Positions 1-11,439 of a stretch of 64,000 nucleotides of DNA are shown here, one piece after another (the first letter of the stretch is position 1; every line of letters starts with the position of its first letter). Origin of the DNA: Turritopsis dohrnii (Eukaryota; Cnidaria; Hydrozoa; Anthoathecata; Oceaniidae). The notes beneath the pieces are model-generated. The model did not search any database and had not been told where the DNA came from. It worked only from the letters and a program-made list of their open reading frames with translations. Both the position numbers and the translations under genes were made by a program. The stretch is from positions 1 to 64,000 of the forward strand of contig BQMF02000814.1 of NCBI GenBank assembly GCA_027922465.2, given 5' to 3'.

Positions 1-605
1 GTATCCTTTTGAAATTAGTACAAAAATTTATGATTTATGCATGGGAAGTTTAAATGTGTAATTATTCTGTTGAATAAAGCCGTTTAGTGGAAAAATCATT
101 GCTTACCCCCGAAAAATTAATGAAATCATAACAGAGTGAATATGTTAAAATATGCGACCTGAGTGACTTTAAAGGGTTATGTCTTGCGATCTATTTTACT
201 TTTTCGAAAAATTATTTCGCCTTTTGAACGATCAAAGATTGAAGTTTGTCTCACAAAAAATTGACCTGTTTTGCTTTTTTCTATAAAAAGCTCGTTTTTT
301 CATCTTCGTTTTTCTTCTTCCATTTTCATTATTCTTCCAAATTTTTTATATCATGAAAAAGTGCTTTTTAAGCTTAACACAGTGCAAAAAGAATTTTTGA
401 AACATCTCATAACCTTCAAATTTGCCAAGCATTTATAAAAATTGTGCAAGTTCGTTTGAAACGTACTTTAGTTAAGGTCAAAATTGGTTGGATCGCAATA
501 AGTGTGGCAGATTTATAGTTTTTAAGATGTACTTGGAAAAGAACTGATAATATGATATAAATGTACTACATTGAGGGAGAATTAACTCCAAAAAAAGACT
601 TTTTT
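1..605. other. AT-rich sequence without recognisable features
   Basis: I see no open frame, splice-flanked exon or terminal repeat here. The sequence is A/T-rich and homopolymer-rich, as in the rest of the intergenic DNA. Confidence 0.5.
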
Positions 606-611
606 TAAACT

Positions 612-1591
612 AGCATGTAGCTTTAGCTAAAAATGCCCCCGCGCTCAAGCATTCCCATTTATACAGACAGCAAGCTATACATTAACAGCGGAAACGAAAA
701 CAAGTTTTTGGCCGAAAAAAAATGTTTTTGGCATTTCAAAACCAACTTGCAATATGCAAACCAAATAGATCTACACTTAAACAGATGAAAATATGCACAA
801 AACTTTGTTACTTTTTGTTATCTCTTAGGTCTAAGTTACACTGATGCTAATATACCTTTCGAAAAGTGTAAATAAGGCTTAACAAGTAATATTAGAAAGT
901 ATTTGCTACAAACAAGAGAAATGTGTGAATTGAAACCATGGATACATATTTTATAATTTTTATAATTAAAATAAGATTTGTTAAAAACATTCTGTCAGAG
1001 CCAAAAAAAAACTTTTAAAAAAAAAAATTAAAACGAAAAATCCATACGTTTCAAACTTTGATTTAAAACAAAAAATAGCCAAAGTTTACATAAAAAAAAA
1101 CAAGAAAAAAATATATAGGTTTTATTTTATTTATTGATCGTGATCACACTAGGTTTGGAAGACAGTCAAAGAAAAAAAACACGAAGAACGACAATTTGTA
1201 ATATGGCTTTCTTGTATACACAGAAATCCAACTAAAATCTTTTGAAGGCAAGATCCGCCAAAAATCGGTGCATTAAACAAAATTATTGAAAGAAAAATTT
1301 AGAGTTAAAATATATACAAAAATAAAATGTATGGTTGGCAAAATTTCGGATATCAAACTGTGCTTCAAAATCCTCTTCGTTCATTTCGCTAAAACAACAC
1401 AAAAGTAACACGAAAAATGTCCAAGCAATTTTAGCATACGATCTTCCTAAATAACATAGTATAATATAATAATAAATTAGGAAAGAGAAAAACATTCTGT
1501 CTCCCACTTACAGTACCATGCTTTGAAACGGGAAAAAAACAAAGTCAGCTAACAATTGTATTCCACCGTGTAACGTCAACACGAAAGTTGG

Positions 1592-1656
<65 letters not shown>

Positions 1657-1745
1657 GAACAAAATCGGAAACTGACATTCGCCTATCTCGTGAAACTACT
1701 ATGCCTCCTCGCTCGCTTACGCTCGCTGCGGGGGCAAAAATCACG
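612..1745. repeat. Dispersed ~1.1-kb repeat with GC-rich complementary ends, copy 1
   Basis: This stretch matches 11440-12655 along its length with small indels. Shared blocks include the opening gcccccgcgctcaagc, the middle run of A-rich sequence, and the closing block around ctcctcgctcgctta. The two ends are complementary over their GC-rich core (gcccccgc at the left, gcgggggc at the right), which suggests a non-autonomous DNA element. No protein is visible. A partial third copy in inverse orientation lies at about 31440-31545. Confidence 0.65.
1594..1654. repeat. (GAT)n microsatellite
   Basis: About 20 uninterrupted GAT units inside the dispersed repeat. The other copy, near 12550-12575, has only a few degenerate GAT/GAA units, so the expansion is specific to this copy. 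Read on the minus strand it gives a spurious poly-histidine frame. Confidence 0.95.
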
Positions 1746-2199
1746 AAAAACGAAAAGGCTTTGAAAGTTTCCAGGTTTGGTTGATTATCACAACCTGACT
1801 ATTTTTTTCAAAATTTAAACAGAGACACGAGTTCACTTTTTCGTTGCTTCATGTTGTTTTCTTCGTATTTCTGATATCTTTGGTTTAATTGGATTTCTGC
1901 GAAAGCAAGAAATACTTTAAAACCGGCTTTGTTTTTCTTCTTTTTTTTTTCTGCTGTCCAAACCTAGCGGTTTTTTGAAATTTTGTGTGTGCGCTTACAT
2001 GAAACTTATGCTTACCACGCATGTGAGGGTAGAAACCATTTTAAATTTTCTAAAGTTTCTTGAAAATGATAGATATGGGTATCTGAAGATAAAAAAAGAA
2101 CTTTCATAGAGGAAACTTATAATTATCTTGAACTGTGATCATTCTTTTCTAATTAAAAAGAAGTTTTCAACGTTTTGTAAACAAAAGAGTCAAAAAGGT

Positions 2200-3410
2200 A
2201 GCTATTTGTTTGTTTTTATAGAGAAATGTTTTGAGATTCTTTAAGCCTGTCTAAATTCAAAACATCTTCGTTTGTTTTGTATATGAGCTGTTACGCTTTT
2301 AAGCTCTGGATACTTTGGCTCAGCTTAGTTTCCTCTTCAGCTCCAACATAGAAAATTTGTGTCTACCCTGCACCACTTACTTGTTTTATTGTTTGATCAG
2401 TTTTTAAGTTATACTGTCAATGTCCCTTGTTACGAGTGACTAATCACAATAGCAAATTAAAACATCTGTAAAACAACTGTCTGTAAATTCAAAAGATACA
2501 TCATGTAACAATACAAAACTTTCCTTTCAGTTATATATATAATTATGTTATGTGTGTGCTTTAGAACATATATAAGTATATATATGACTGTTAATGATCA
2601 AAATTATTGTTTACATTTTGTGTTTGAAATATTGATAATTCCATTTGTAATTAAGAAGATTGACGGTACATATCAAATGCTTAAAGAACATGATTTACAT
2701 ACGTAATCACTGTAATATCCGAAAAAATCAATATAAACTTAATATTATTTCGTACCCCCAAAATAAGGAATGTTTTATGTCATTCACATGTAGTTAAGTT
2801 TAATAGTGGTGTATATACGCATACAATAAAGTTTCGCATAGTGTCAACTATATTTTCGCAATGCCCTTGGGTGCATATGAAATCAGAGATGCAATGTTAT
2901 GTCGTAAAAATCATTCAACCTTTCTTTGAATTTCTTCAAGAATTTTTATAAACAGGTCATGAATGATAACTCAGATCAAGAATGTTTGTAAGTGCTTTCC
3001 GTATTACTAATCAAAACAAACTACAACAGTTATAATGTTGGTTTTGGTCTATGTGGATGTATTTTGCATGGCCAAAATCTGCATGCATTTTTGTGCTTGT
3101 AATTTAGGAAGTCTGCTAGGAAGATTGACACCAAGTATCAAATTCAGAAATTCAGAACTTTTACAGTTTATGAGTTACGTGCATATACATTGTGATATCT
3201 GAAAGGATCAATATATCCTTGATATTATTTCTTATCAACAAAATAAAGAATATTTAATGTCATTCAGATGTAATCCAGTTTATTAGCAGTATACTATAAG
3301 TCTCACATAGTGTCACTTATCTTTTGACAATGTCCTAGGGATTATATATATACATTAGAAATGTGATTTTTTATTTTGGAAATCACATAACCTTTTTCAA
3401 ATATGTCATA
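2200..3410 (+). repeat. Dispersed repeat with ~470-bp internal duplication, copy 1
   Basis: The reverse complement of this region recurs at about 48930-50500, inside an intron of the phosphatase gene. Shared blocks include taagctctggatac near 2310, the purine-rich gaagattgac block near 2660 and 3125, and the aataaagaat block near 3245. Within this copy the 2650-2880 segment is repeated, diverged, at 3116-3360, about 470 bp apart. No coding capacity or clear terminal repeat is visible, so the class is unknown. Confidence 0.6.
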
Positions 3411-3764
3411 TGCTTTTTCTTTCATATTTCAACAGATTTTGGCAGAAATCCTTTTGCCTGTTAAGGCATCTTGTTGTAATCTACAATGGCTTTTTGCCAA
3501 GCTTTTGAATGCAACAATGAGTAAAGAAGATTTCGTATTTTAAGTTTCCCAATCCTGAAAAAGTCAAATATAAGTAACAACCAGGTCAATAAAAGTGCTA
3601 ACGTATCTTGAAATATGAAATAAACAGGTATTTAGAAAAAATTGTTATGACTCGCTTTGTAATTTTTACCAGACTTTGTAATTTCTGCCCAATTTTGTAA
3701 GATCTGACCCTATTTACTGACTAAATAAGATGTTTTCTTAACAAAACTAAATTACTTACTTACT

Positions 3765-3990
3765 TAACTAAATTAGGCAATTCGGGCCAAATTTTGACAA
3801 AGTTTTTCAAATTTCACAAAAATTTGCACAAACAACAATTGAAGATGCTGATTTCAACAAAATTGGGCAATTTGGGCCAATTTTGTATCAATTATTGAAA
3901 TTTCTCCAAATTTCTTTAAAAACTTGCACAGATCACTGCTGAAGGATGACGATTTCGTATTTGACAGTATTTGACATTTTTGGGTCTGTT
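3765..3990 (-). repeat. Two diverged copies of the 128-bp satellite monomer, inverse orientation
   Basis: Read on the minus strand, this segment resembles two consecutive monomers of the array at 14.4-20.0 kb. It has the same order of blocks: a gggccaaatt block, a caaatttcacaaaa block, ttgcacagatcac, a ctgatttc block and a tttgacagt block. Divergence is high and includes indels, unlike the main array. It looks like an old relic of the same satellite family. Confidence 0.6.
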
Positions 3991-3999
3991 ATATTAGTA

Positions 4000-6900
4000 A
4001 CTAAATGTCGGAAGGAAAAATCGATAACTCTGATGGCAATAGAAACTTATTGATAAGAAAATAAGTGATGCTCCAAACGTTACTTAGTCGGTTATAGGTT
4101 TGTTTTTACCTAATTAATTAGAGATTAAATTTAATGTCGGACAGAATTGATAACATTTATCATTTGAAATTTTTAGGTTACATACTTAAGTTTTGCTAGA
4201 GTATATGCTGTATTTGGAACAATACTTCAAATCTTTTTAGTTTGACAATGCCCGGTTCTATCAAGTTAAGATAATAACACTAATAAATGTCGGACGGAAC
4301 GTCTAATATATTTATCGGAAGGAAATTTTTTGCTTCAAATTCTATAAAAAATGTGATTAATCGTTACAATAGAAAATATACCATAGATTGAGCCAAATTT
4401 CAAGAAACCAGTCTAGTCCTTTTGAAGAATGAGGAGCTTAAAGAATCCTTCTGTCATTATCTGTACACTAAAGAAAACAGGCTTAGCTAACACTACGAAA
4501 GCCTAACATGAGCAGTGTTATGCAAATTAGCTATCTACTTTCAAAACTTTCAAACTTAAAGCTCTGATCCCGTAAAACGGACAAAGAAAAATTTGTTGCT
4601 TCCATCGGACAAAAATGTCAAGAGAATTTATAAAACTGTTTTAAACATTAAAGCATGTCTCATGAAAGTTCAAAGCAATCTTCACAATAATCAATGTTGC
4701 AGTTTGCACATTTGTTTTTGTCCTCATTTGACTCTTTGTGGTCACAAATCTTTTCACCAACCTTGCTGTACCTTTGGCTCTTCATCTGCAGCGGTTTTGA
4801 AAATTTTGATTGGGCACTCCTGAATTGGTTTACACGTCGTTCCAGTTTATGAATTTTAATGTGTCCTTGATTAGTGGAGTGTAGTCGATATCTTCAAGTC
4901 CTTCAATATCATCTTCTTGGGCAGATAAACGGTTGTCGCGGACGGGACGAATTACATGGCACCCATGGCAAAATCTTTCAGGGTGTAGACAAAAATCTGA
5001 CCGGATTTGAACTTTAGGAAAACCACGTTTTTCAGGGTTCCAAGTACACCGCCCCTGCGTCCTTTGCTATGCTGTCTTTCCTTGTAAAACCACAAAACTT
5101 CTTCTCTGAAAAACGGGTACCAGATAATAGTTTGAAAATAAAGCGTGAACGGAATTGTGCACTGATTCCATCACTCCAGACGTGAAATCTTCGACGATTT
5201 TGACGACTTTATTCAGAGAGTTCATTAATGTAATCCTGCCATGATCCGAGTTTTCAGTAGACAGAATAAATGATGGGTTCTTTTTCCCAAATGGTTAGTT
5301 CGATAGTTGCGTTTGTTTCCCGTTTAAATGTCGAGATAAACATTCTGGTAAAGTAATTCGAAAGTTGTTGTTTCGGAAAAATCTAAAATTTCATTTAAGC
5401 ATAATTTTAGTGGGAAGGTTCTGTTGATTTTGATGAAGAAAAACTGTTAAAATGACCTATACTACTTTTAGATTAATTGAATTGATATGTAAGGTGTTTG
5501 ACATAACCTAAACCATGATAAACGCCGGTTATTATGAGACATTTGAATTTTCCGTCCGACATTTTAATAACCGGAATAGTTAAAAAAAAATCATAAAAGT
5601 ATGCTTTAAAAAATGTCAGCAATGGCTTGCTTGTTGATTTTCTAATAAAACAAACCCAGTGAAAACTAAATGACCTTTAGAAAGTTCGATTTTCTGACAT
5701 TTTTTTTCAAGGTAAGTGATGACCACTTTTCAAACAGGTCCTTTCTTAAACAGGCCCTTTCTCAGATTTGACCAAAATCGGGTAATTTCGCTATGTCGCA
5801 TTCTGAGACTACATATGCCATTGTGACATGCCTTTAAACTCCAAGCCAAATTTTAGACGAATGAGTTTAGACTTATTTGTTTTGCATTTTACTACCGCTA
5901 TCAACTGTTGTATTTCACAGTTCTGTAAAGAATATCTCTTTGTTAGAATAGTGAGAATGCGCTTTAGTGATATTTTTGTCTTCCCAGTCGCCTTTTTTGT
6001 TATTTATCTTGAAGAAAAAACACCGTAGAAATCAACAACATGAAGCTTTATTCTTGTACAACGCATACACGCACAGATTACATTCTTTTCGCCTTTACAT
6101 TCTACCTATTTGATGTATACCTTGTAAAATGTTGGGACCAATCACTCATTCAAAGAGAGAAGATTTGCAAGAAGATTTACTTTGTAAACCAATAAAGCCG
6201 ACAGTTATAGATTGATAATTAGCGAGATCATTGCGTTTTTACTACAACCCATGCGCTAAGGAATATCAAAATGTTGCCACCTTGTAAGCCAATCAAGCCA
6301 ACAAATTGATAATCAGCCAGTCGATTACGTTTTTTTCTTACTCACTGAGCATGCGCAAGAAAATGAAGCACTCACAGATAGTCATAGATAGTCATCTCTG
6401 TATAGACATTAGAAAAAACACGTAACCCTAACAAAGAAGGGCAGTAATTACAAGGTGGGGCAAAAAATACAAAGTGGGGCATAACAAAAGTAAAAACACG
6501 CGTATAACGTTCCTTCTGAATATTTCTTTTCAATGACAAAGTTCGTTTACTCTGCGCTGTTTCTCCATCTTGGACCTTTTAACTAAAGTTGTCGCGATAA
6601 AACAGGAGGGGAAGTCAATACAAACACCATCGTCGGAGATCAGTGGGAAATTGAAAAGTCAGCCAAACTTCAGTACAACCGAACCAGAATTAGAGAAATT
6701 AGAAAAATATCTTTCAACTGCATTTACAGTTTGTTTCTTATGTAAAATACCATGATATTTTACAGTGATATCACTGTAAATACTTTTAATAAAAGTAAAG
6801 ATTAAATATGCATCATATAAAATAAAGTTACAGAATATTTCGCGTCCTAATTGAATGTCTGCAGACATTAGTGTTTTTGTTCAAAAAGAGAAAAACTATC

Positions 6901-7140
6901 AAAAAGCGAGAGAGAAAAAAGATATTTAAAAAAAACATTTCGTGAACACTTAAATGATTAAACTGCTTTTGCTTGAAAATTATTTACAAAGCGGATGCAC
7001 AGCGCGTATTTTTATTTTTCATGGGTTTAAGATCTTCCAAGTAAAACGACTGTTCTGCGTTCTTATATAAAATGTTCAAAGTACTTACAGCACTGACACC
7101 CTTTCTGTTCGTCATGCTGTGATTTAATTTTTTGACACCA
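4000..7140. other. Intergenic DNA, possible decayed coding remnant near 4870-5600
   Basis: There is no intact gene. On the minus strand between about 5600 and 4870, broken frames read like an eroded protein (for instance a stretch with EEVLWFYKERQ and GGVLGTLKN), but with stops and frame changes. I do not recognise the family. The remaining sequence shows no exon signatures. The short open frames at 4593-4823 and 5828-6028 have no recognisable content. Confidence 0.35.
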
Positions 7141-7192
7141 TTTTTGAGACGTCACTTTCAAAATAACCCGTAAAATGTTTTTACACGGGATA

Positions 7193-7560
7193 CTAGTATA
7201 TACTAATTCGCAATGTGTGTAACACATTTAACTTAGAGAGTGTTTTGATTTTGTATCGCTGACCCCAAAAAACGTCAGTTATCCCTATTGGTTCTTGAGA
7301 TATTTCCCCAAAAACGTCGCGTTCGATTAGGGATGCAATGCAATGATTCCCCGTGATTATAAAAAACTGACGTCAAATGATGCCACGTGCTTTTGGAATG
7401 ATCGTGAAAAAAGTGTCTCTCGGCTCTACGTGGTTTTACGCGCACATAAGAAGACGATGACCGTAAATTTAAACTAAATATGTCACTCTCTAAAATAAAA
7501 GTGTGACACACAACGCGAATTAGTATATATAGATAGTATCCAGCGTAAAAGTTTTTTACG
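7193..7560. mobile_element. Rearranged Helitron-like fragment in inverse orientation
   Basis: An intact-looking 3' end (hairpin plus CTAG at 7193-7196) precedes a segment, roughly 7268-7560, that is the reverse complement of parts of the 555-bp units to the right. It includes the complement of the 5' end, the Tttattttagagagtg block, and the hairpin cgtaaaagttttttacg at about 7551. The inverted orientation beside the direct array makes a local palindromic arrangement. Confidence 0.5.
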
Positions 7561-7813
7561 GGTTTAACAGCGAAAACAATGTGTCACATCCTGCGTTCCC
7601 ATGTGCGTTCCCATCAATATCTTTGATCGACGATATTTCTGTAACGGTTGATCGTAGCGAAACGATCCCGTGCATTTTTTTGATCAGTTTTTCGAGCTCT
7701 ACAACATGGGTACGGTCTCTTATTGAGATTCAGTGATTTAATTTTTCGTCACCTGTTTTCGTCACATTATTTTCGAAATTAAAGTCGTAAAAAACTTTTA
7801 CGCGAGATACTAG

Positions 7814-8373
7814 TCCATATATACTAATCCGCGTTGTGCATACCACTTTTATTTTAGAGAGTGTTTTGGTTTTTTAAAATTTACGGTCAAAATCTTCTTA
7901 ATCGCGGTCATTTTTTCGTTAGACCATTGATAATTGACAATTAGTATAATAGCACGTGGCGTGACGTCAGGTATTTTTATTATATCACGGGGGGACAATT
8001 GCATTGCATCCCCAATCGAACGCGACGTTTTTGGGGAAATCTCTCAAGAACCAATACAGATAACTGACGTTTTTAAGGTTGGTGACACTGGTGATGGGGT
8101 GACGCAACATTTGGGACTAAATTTTATTTGGTACTGCGGCTATGACGTCATCAAAATCTTTGATTGCTGATATCTCTGCAAATGTTGATCGTAGGGAAAT
8201 GATCCCATACATTTTTTTACTCAGCTTTTCAAGCTCTACAGCATGGTTACACTTTCCATTTCCAATTCCGTAATTAAAATTTTTGTCACGGGATACACAC
8301 ACGGGAACGCGTCGTATTTCTGCAGATTCTTTTCGAAATTAATGTCGTAAAAAACTTTTACGCGAGATACTAG
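7814..8373 (+). mobile_element. Non-autonomous Helitron-like unit, tandem array A, unit 1
   Basis: The unit starts with TC (TCCATATATACTAATCCGCG) directly after the CTAG of the preceding sequence. It ends with the hairpin cgtaaaaaacttttacg, a short spacer and CTAG at 8370-8373. These are the Helitron hallmarks: 5' TC, a subterminal 3' hairpin, and 3' CTRR. No Rep/helicase frame is present, so it would be mobilised in trans. A perfect CRE octamer (TGACGTCA) occurs near 8143. Call by family hallmarks, not by database match. Confidence 0.65.
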
Positions 8374-8932
8374 TCTTATTATACTTTTCCGCAATAGTGC
8401 ATCCCACTTTTATTTTAGAGAGTGTTGTGTTTTTTTCAAATTTACGGTCAAAATCTTCTTAATCGTGGTCATTTTTTCGTTAGACCATTGATAATTGACG
8501 ATTAGTATAAAAGCACGCGGCGTGACGTTAGTTTTTTTATCTTATCACGAGGGCACCATTGCATTGCATCGCCAATCGAAAGCGACGTTTTTGGGGAAAT
8601 ATCTGGAGAACCAATAGGGATAACTGACGTTTTTTAGGGTCAGCATTACCGGTGATGGGGTGACGCAACATTTGGGTCTAAACTTAATTTAGTACTGCGG
8701 ATATGACGTCATCAAAATCTTTGATCGACGATATCTCTGCAACCGTTGGTCGTAGCGAAACGATTCCATACATTTTTTTGATCAGTTTTTCGAGCTCTGC
8801 AACAAGGGTACATTTTCCAGTCCCGATTCCGTAATTGAATTTTTCGTCACGAGGTTCGCACATGGAAACGGGGGATTCTTGCACATGCGTTTCGAAATTA
8901 AAGCCGTAAAAAGCTTTTACGCCAGTTACTAG
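8374..8932 (+). mobile_element. Non-autonomous Helitron-like unit, tandem array A, unit 2
   Basis: The start is TCTTATTATACTTTTCCGCA, immediately after the CTAG of unit 1, and the unit ends with hairpin cgtaaaaagcttttacg and CTAG at 8929-8932. Its length (559 bp) and interior match unit 1 with scattered substitutions. The CRE octamer is conserved near 8705. Confidence 0.65.
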
Positions 8933-9478
8933 TCTTATTATAGTAATCCGCGATTGTGCATCCCACTTTTATTTTAGAGAGTGACATATTTTTTTAAATT
9001 TTACGGTCATCGTCTTCTTATGTGCGCGTAAAACCACGTAGAGGCGAAACACTTTTTTTACGATTATTCCAAAAGCACGTGGCATTTGATGTGAGTTTTT
9101 TTATGATCACGGGGAATCATTGCATTGCATCCCCAATCGAACGAGACGTTTTTGTTGAAATATCTCGAGAACCAATAGGGATAACTGACGTTTTTTAGGG
9201 TTCGCAATACGGGTGATGGGGTGACGCAACATTTGGGTCTAAATTTTATTTGGTACTGCGGATATGACGTCATCAAAATTTTTGATCGATGCAACGGTTG
9301 ATCGTAGCGAAACGATCCCATACATTTTTTTGATCAGTTTTTCGCGCCCCACAACATGGGTACACTTTTGAGTCGCGATTGTGTTATCTAAATTTTCGTC
9401 ACGGGGTTTGGCACATGTGATTTTGGCACATTCTTTTCGAAATTAAAGCCGTAAAAAACTTTTACGCGAGTTATTAGT
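8933..9478 (+). mobile_element. Non-autonomous Helitron-like unit, tandem array A, unit 3
   Basis: The start is TCTTATTATAGTAATCCGCG, directly abutting unit 2. It ends with hairpin cgtaaaaaacttttacg and TTAG (a CTAG variant) at 9475-9478, followed by T, as expected for insertion between A and T. It is 546 bp and carries a further TGACGTCA near 9265. Outside this end the sequence becomes unrelated. Confidence 0.62.
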
Positions 9479-9584
9479 TTTGAATTAAGGCTTGAAACGC
9501 TTAAAATGATTTCGTTCTATTATTTTTTTCGAAAAAGTTTTTTTTTTTTTTTGCTCTAACACAACTTCTTTATTAAATCTTATT

Positions 9585-9630
9585 ACGGTAGCAGCGAAAG
9601 CGAATACCATATTAAAACACCCTTGGACCC

Positions 9631-9669
<39 letters not shown>

Positions 9670-9750
9670 CCTCTCCGGCCGAAATGGCAGTTAGTCTACG
9701 ATTTAGAGTCTGCAAGGCATGTAAATTCTAGCGAAGGAACGCAGTCTTCG
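9585..9750. repeat. Short dispersed repeat shared with 22700-22850, with (CTA)n
   Basis: The block agcagcgaaagcgaatacc and the following aaaacacccttgga and gaaatggcagtta blocks recur in the same order near 22700-22830. A (CTA)n microsatellite at 9631-9667 lies where the other copy has only a few trinucleotide units. Confidence 0.6.
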
Positions 9751-9756
9751 AATTCT

Positions 9757-10680
9757 TTAATGTTTTATTTATTTATTTATTTATTTATTTCGCCAATATC
9801 TATACAAACCTTAATATACAATCGTATATAATGGCTGGAGCAAGCAGAAGGCTGGACTGCCTTATCATCAAGCCCCATGTAAATATAATTATTTCACTTA
9901 ATATATACTAATAATACTTACTAACTTATAATATATAATGATATATACAAAACATGAAAACAAAATGCCTATCAGACCAGAAATATTTACAAGCAAAAGG
10001 AAAGCATATTACAGAACAGTACTCAAACACACGTTATGAGATAAAAACAAACAAAAAAAAAACAACAACAACTACAACAACAAAAAAAGAAAACAATACA
10101 GAATGAAAATGTAAATCAAGCGAGAAACATTAAGAAGACTAGGAGGAAATATAATATGACACAGCCTAAAAAAACTGAGAAAAATCAATGTCCCTATTAA
10201 GTAACTTCATTTTGACAGATCTTGTGAAACAGTAAATAGAGTTGGCATCCTTTTCTGCATTTTGTAAAATATTATTCCATAGGGTAGGACCACGATGGAG
10301 GATAGAGAAGGCAGTTATTTTAAGACGCTTTTGAGGGATTTTAAAATTATTTCTTGAATGTCTGGTATTGTATTTATTTTCAATAGTGGAGAATAGGTCG
10401 CGGAACATCGTTGGGGTTAGCTCAAGTTTATTTTTAAACATGAAGATTAATACTTGGTATATGTTTAATTTGTAGATACTAAGAATCCCAAGTTTCTTAA
10501 ATAAAGGTTCGGAGGGTGTGTATCGAATTACACCGAAGATAATCCTGCAAGCATGTTTTTGTTTACAGTAAAGTTTCTTAAGCTTAGTTTGGTTAGTACT
10601 TGCCCAGACTATATTGCAATAGGTTAGGTAACTATGTATAAATGAAAAATAAAGTAGTTTTAAAGATTGCAAGTTGACAT
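9757..10680 (-). mobile_element. 5'-truncated non-LTR retrotransposon (CR1/jockey-like), reverse transcriptase C-terminus
   Basis: The minus strand frame 10672-10166 (168 aa) is the C-terminal part of a LINE reverse transcriptase, after the palm. It has the FIHSYLTYCNIVWAS block, the LKKLYCKQKHACRIIF block, NTRHS and a GPTLWNNI motif, all typical of CR1/jockey-clade elements. The catalytic part is missing. Downstream on the same strand the element ends in an (AAAT)n tail at 9763-9790, the usual LINE 3' signature. This fits incomplete reverse transcription. The open frame is still intact over 168 codons, so insertion may be fairly recent. Confidence 0.85.
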
Positions 10681-10699
10681 ATTGTCTTGCTATACGAAG

Positions 10700-11430
10700 T
10701 ATTCCATATTAAAACGTAAATATAAAAATGCTTTCTAATTTAATTTAAACAATAACAAATAACTTGAGAATAACTATTTAATAACTATTTCTATTTTCTA
10801 CTGAGTTTTAAAAATTCTCTGGCTGTTAAATAATAGAAGCATGCATTTGTCTTAACACCTTAAATAAGATATTTTCATTGACCATTAAAGCTTAACGCTC
10901 TGTTGAGCTGAAGAAATTTGCCTTTTCCAACCCGCAGAAATGTTTTCAATTTGCAATTTTTATATTATTGGAAAACTGACTAAATATCCTACCCAATGGT
11001 ATAAAAATAATTATAATTATCCAGTTATTTCAGTTTTATTTATTATTTGAATTTTGCGTAAAAGGTTTTGAGACTGGTACTGCATAAAATATTTAATTGC
11101 TTTTAATCGACCAAATATTCTTTAAACGCAGTCATAACAAATAACCTAACCCCCGGTTTATGGCAAAATATCAGATATTTTTAGGGCTCTACCTGGTTCC
11201 ATTCTTAGGCTGAGAACTTCCGATAAAATAAATATTTTGTTACCAAATCTTGTACACTTTTTTGCGAAAGGTTGATCTCACTCCAGTGTAAGTTTCAGCC
11301 TTTATGGTTTACTAGAAAAAATTTAAATCTTCTATAATATTGTGCATTTTGTGCTCTTGACAATGCAAAAAACATTATTTTAAAATCATTTAAAATCAAA
11401 TGTTCGAACTGCCATATCGTTTGACACAGA
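10700..11430. other. AT-rich sequence without recognisable features
   Basis: No exon, terminal repeat or long frame is visible between the LINE fragment and the next dispersed repeat. Confidence 0.45.
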
Positions 11431-11439
11431 CCTTAGCAG

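Noticed and set aside
1508..1744. Poly-histidine protein
   Set aside because: It is translation of the (GAT)n microsatellite on the minus strand inside a repeat.
4593..4823. Cysteine/histidine-rich 76-codon frame, possible zinc finger
   Set aside because: Spacing of Cys and His does not fit any finger type I know and no flanking support exists.
7275..9321. Several 60-85 codon frames on both strands
   Set aside because: They are fragments of the Helitron-like repeats and recur wherever the repeat does; no domain.
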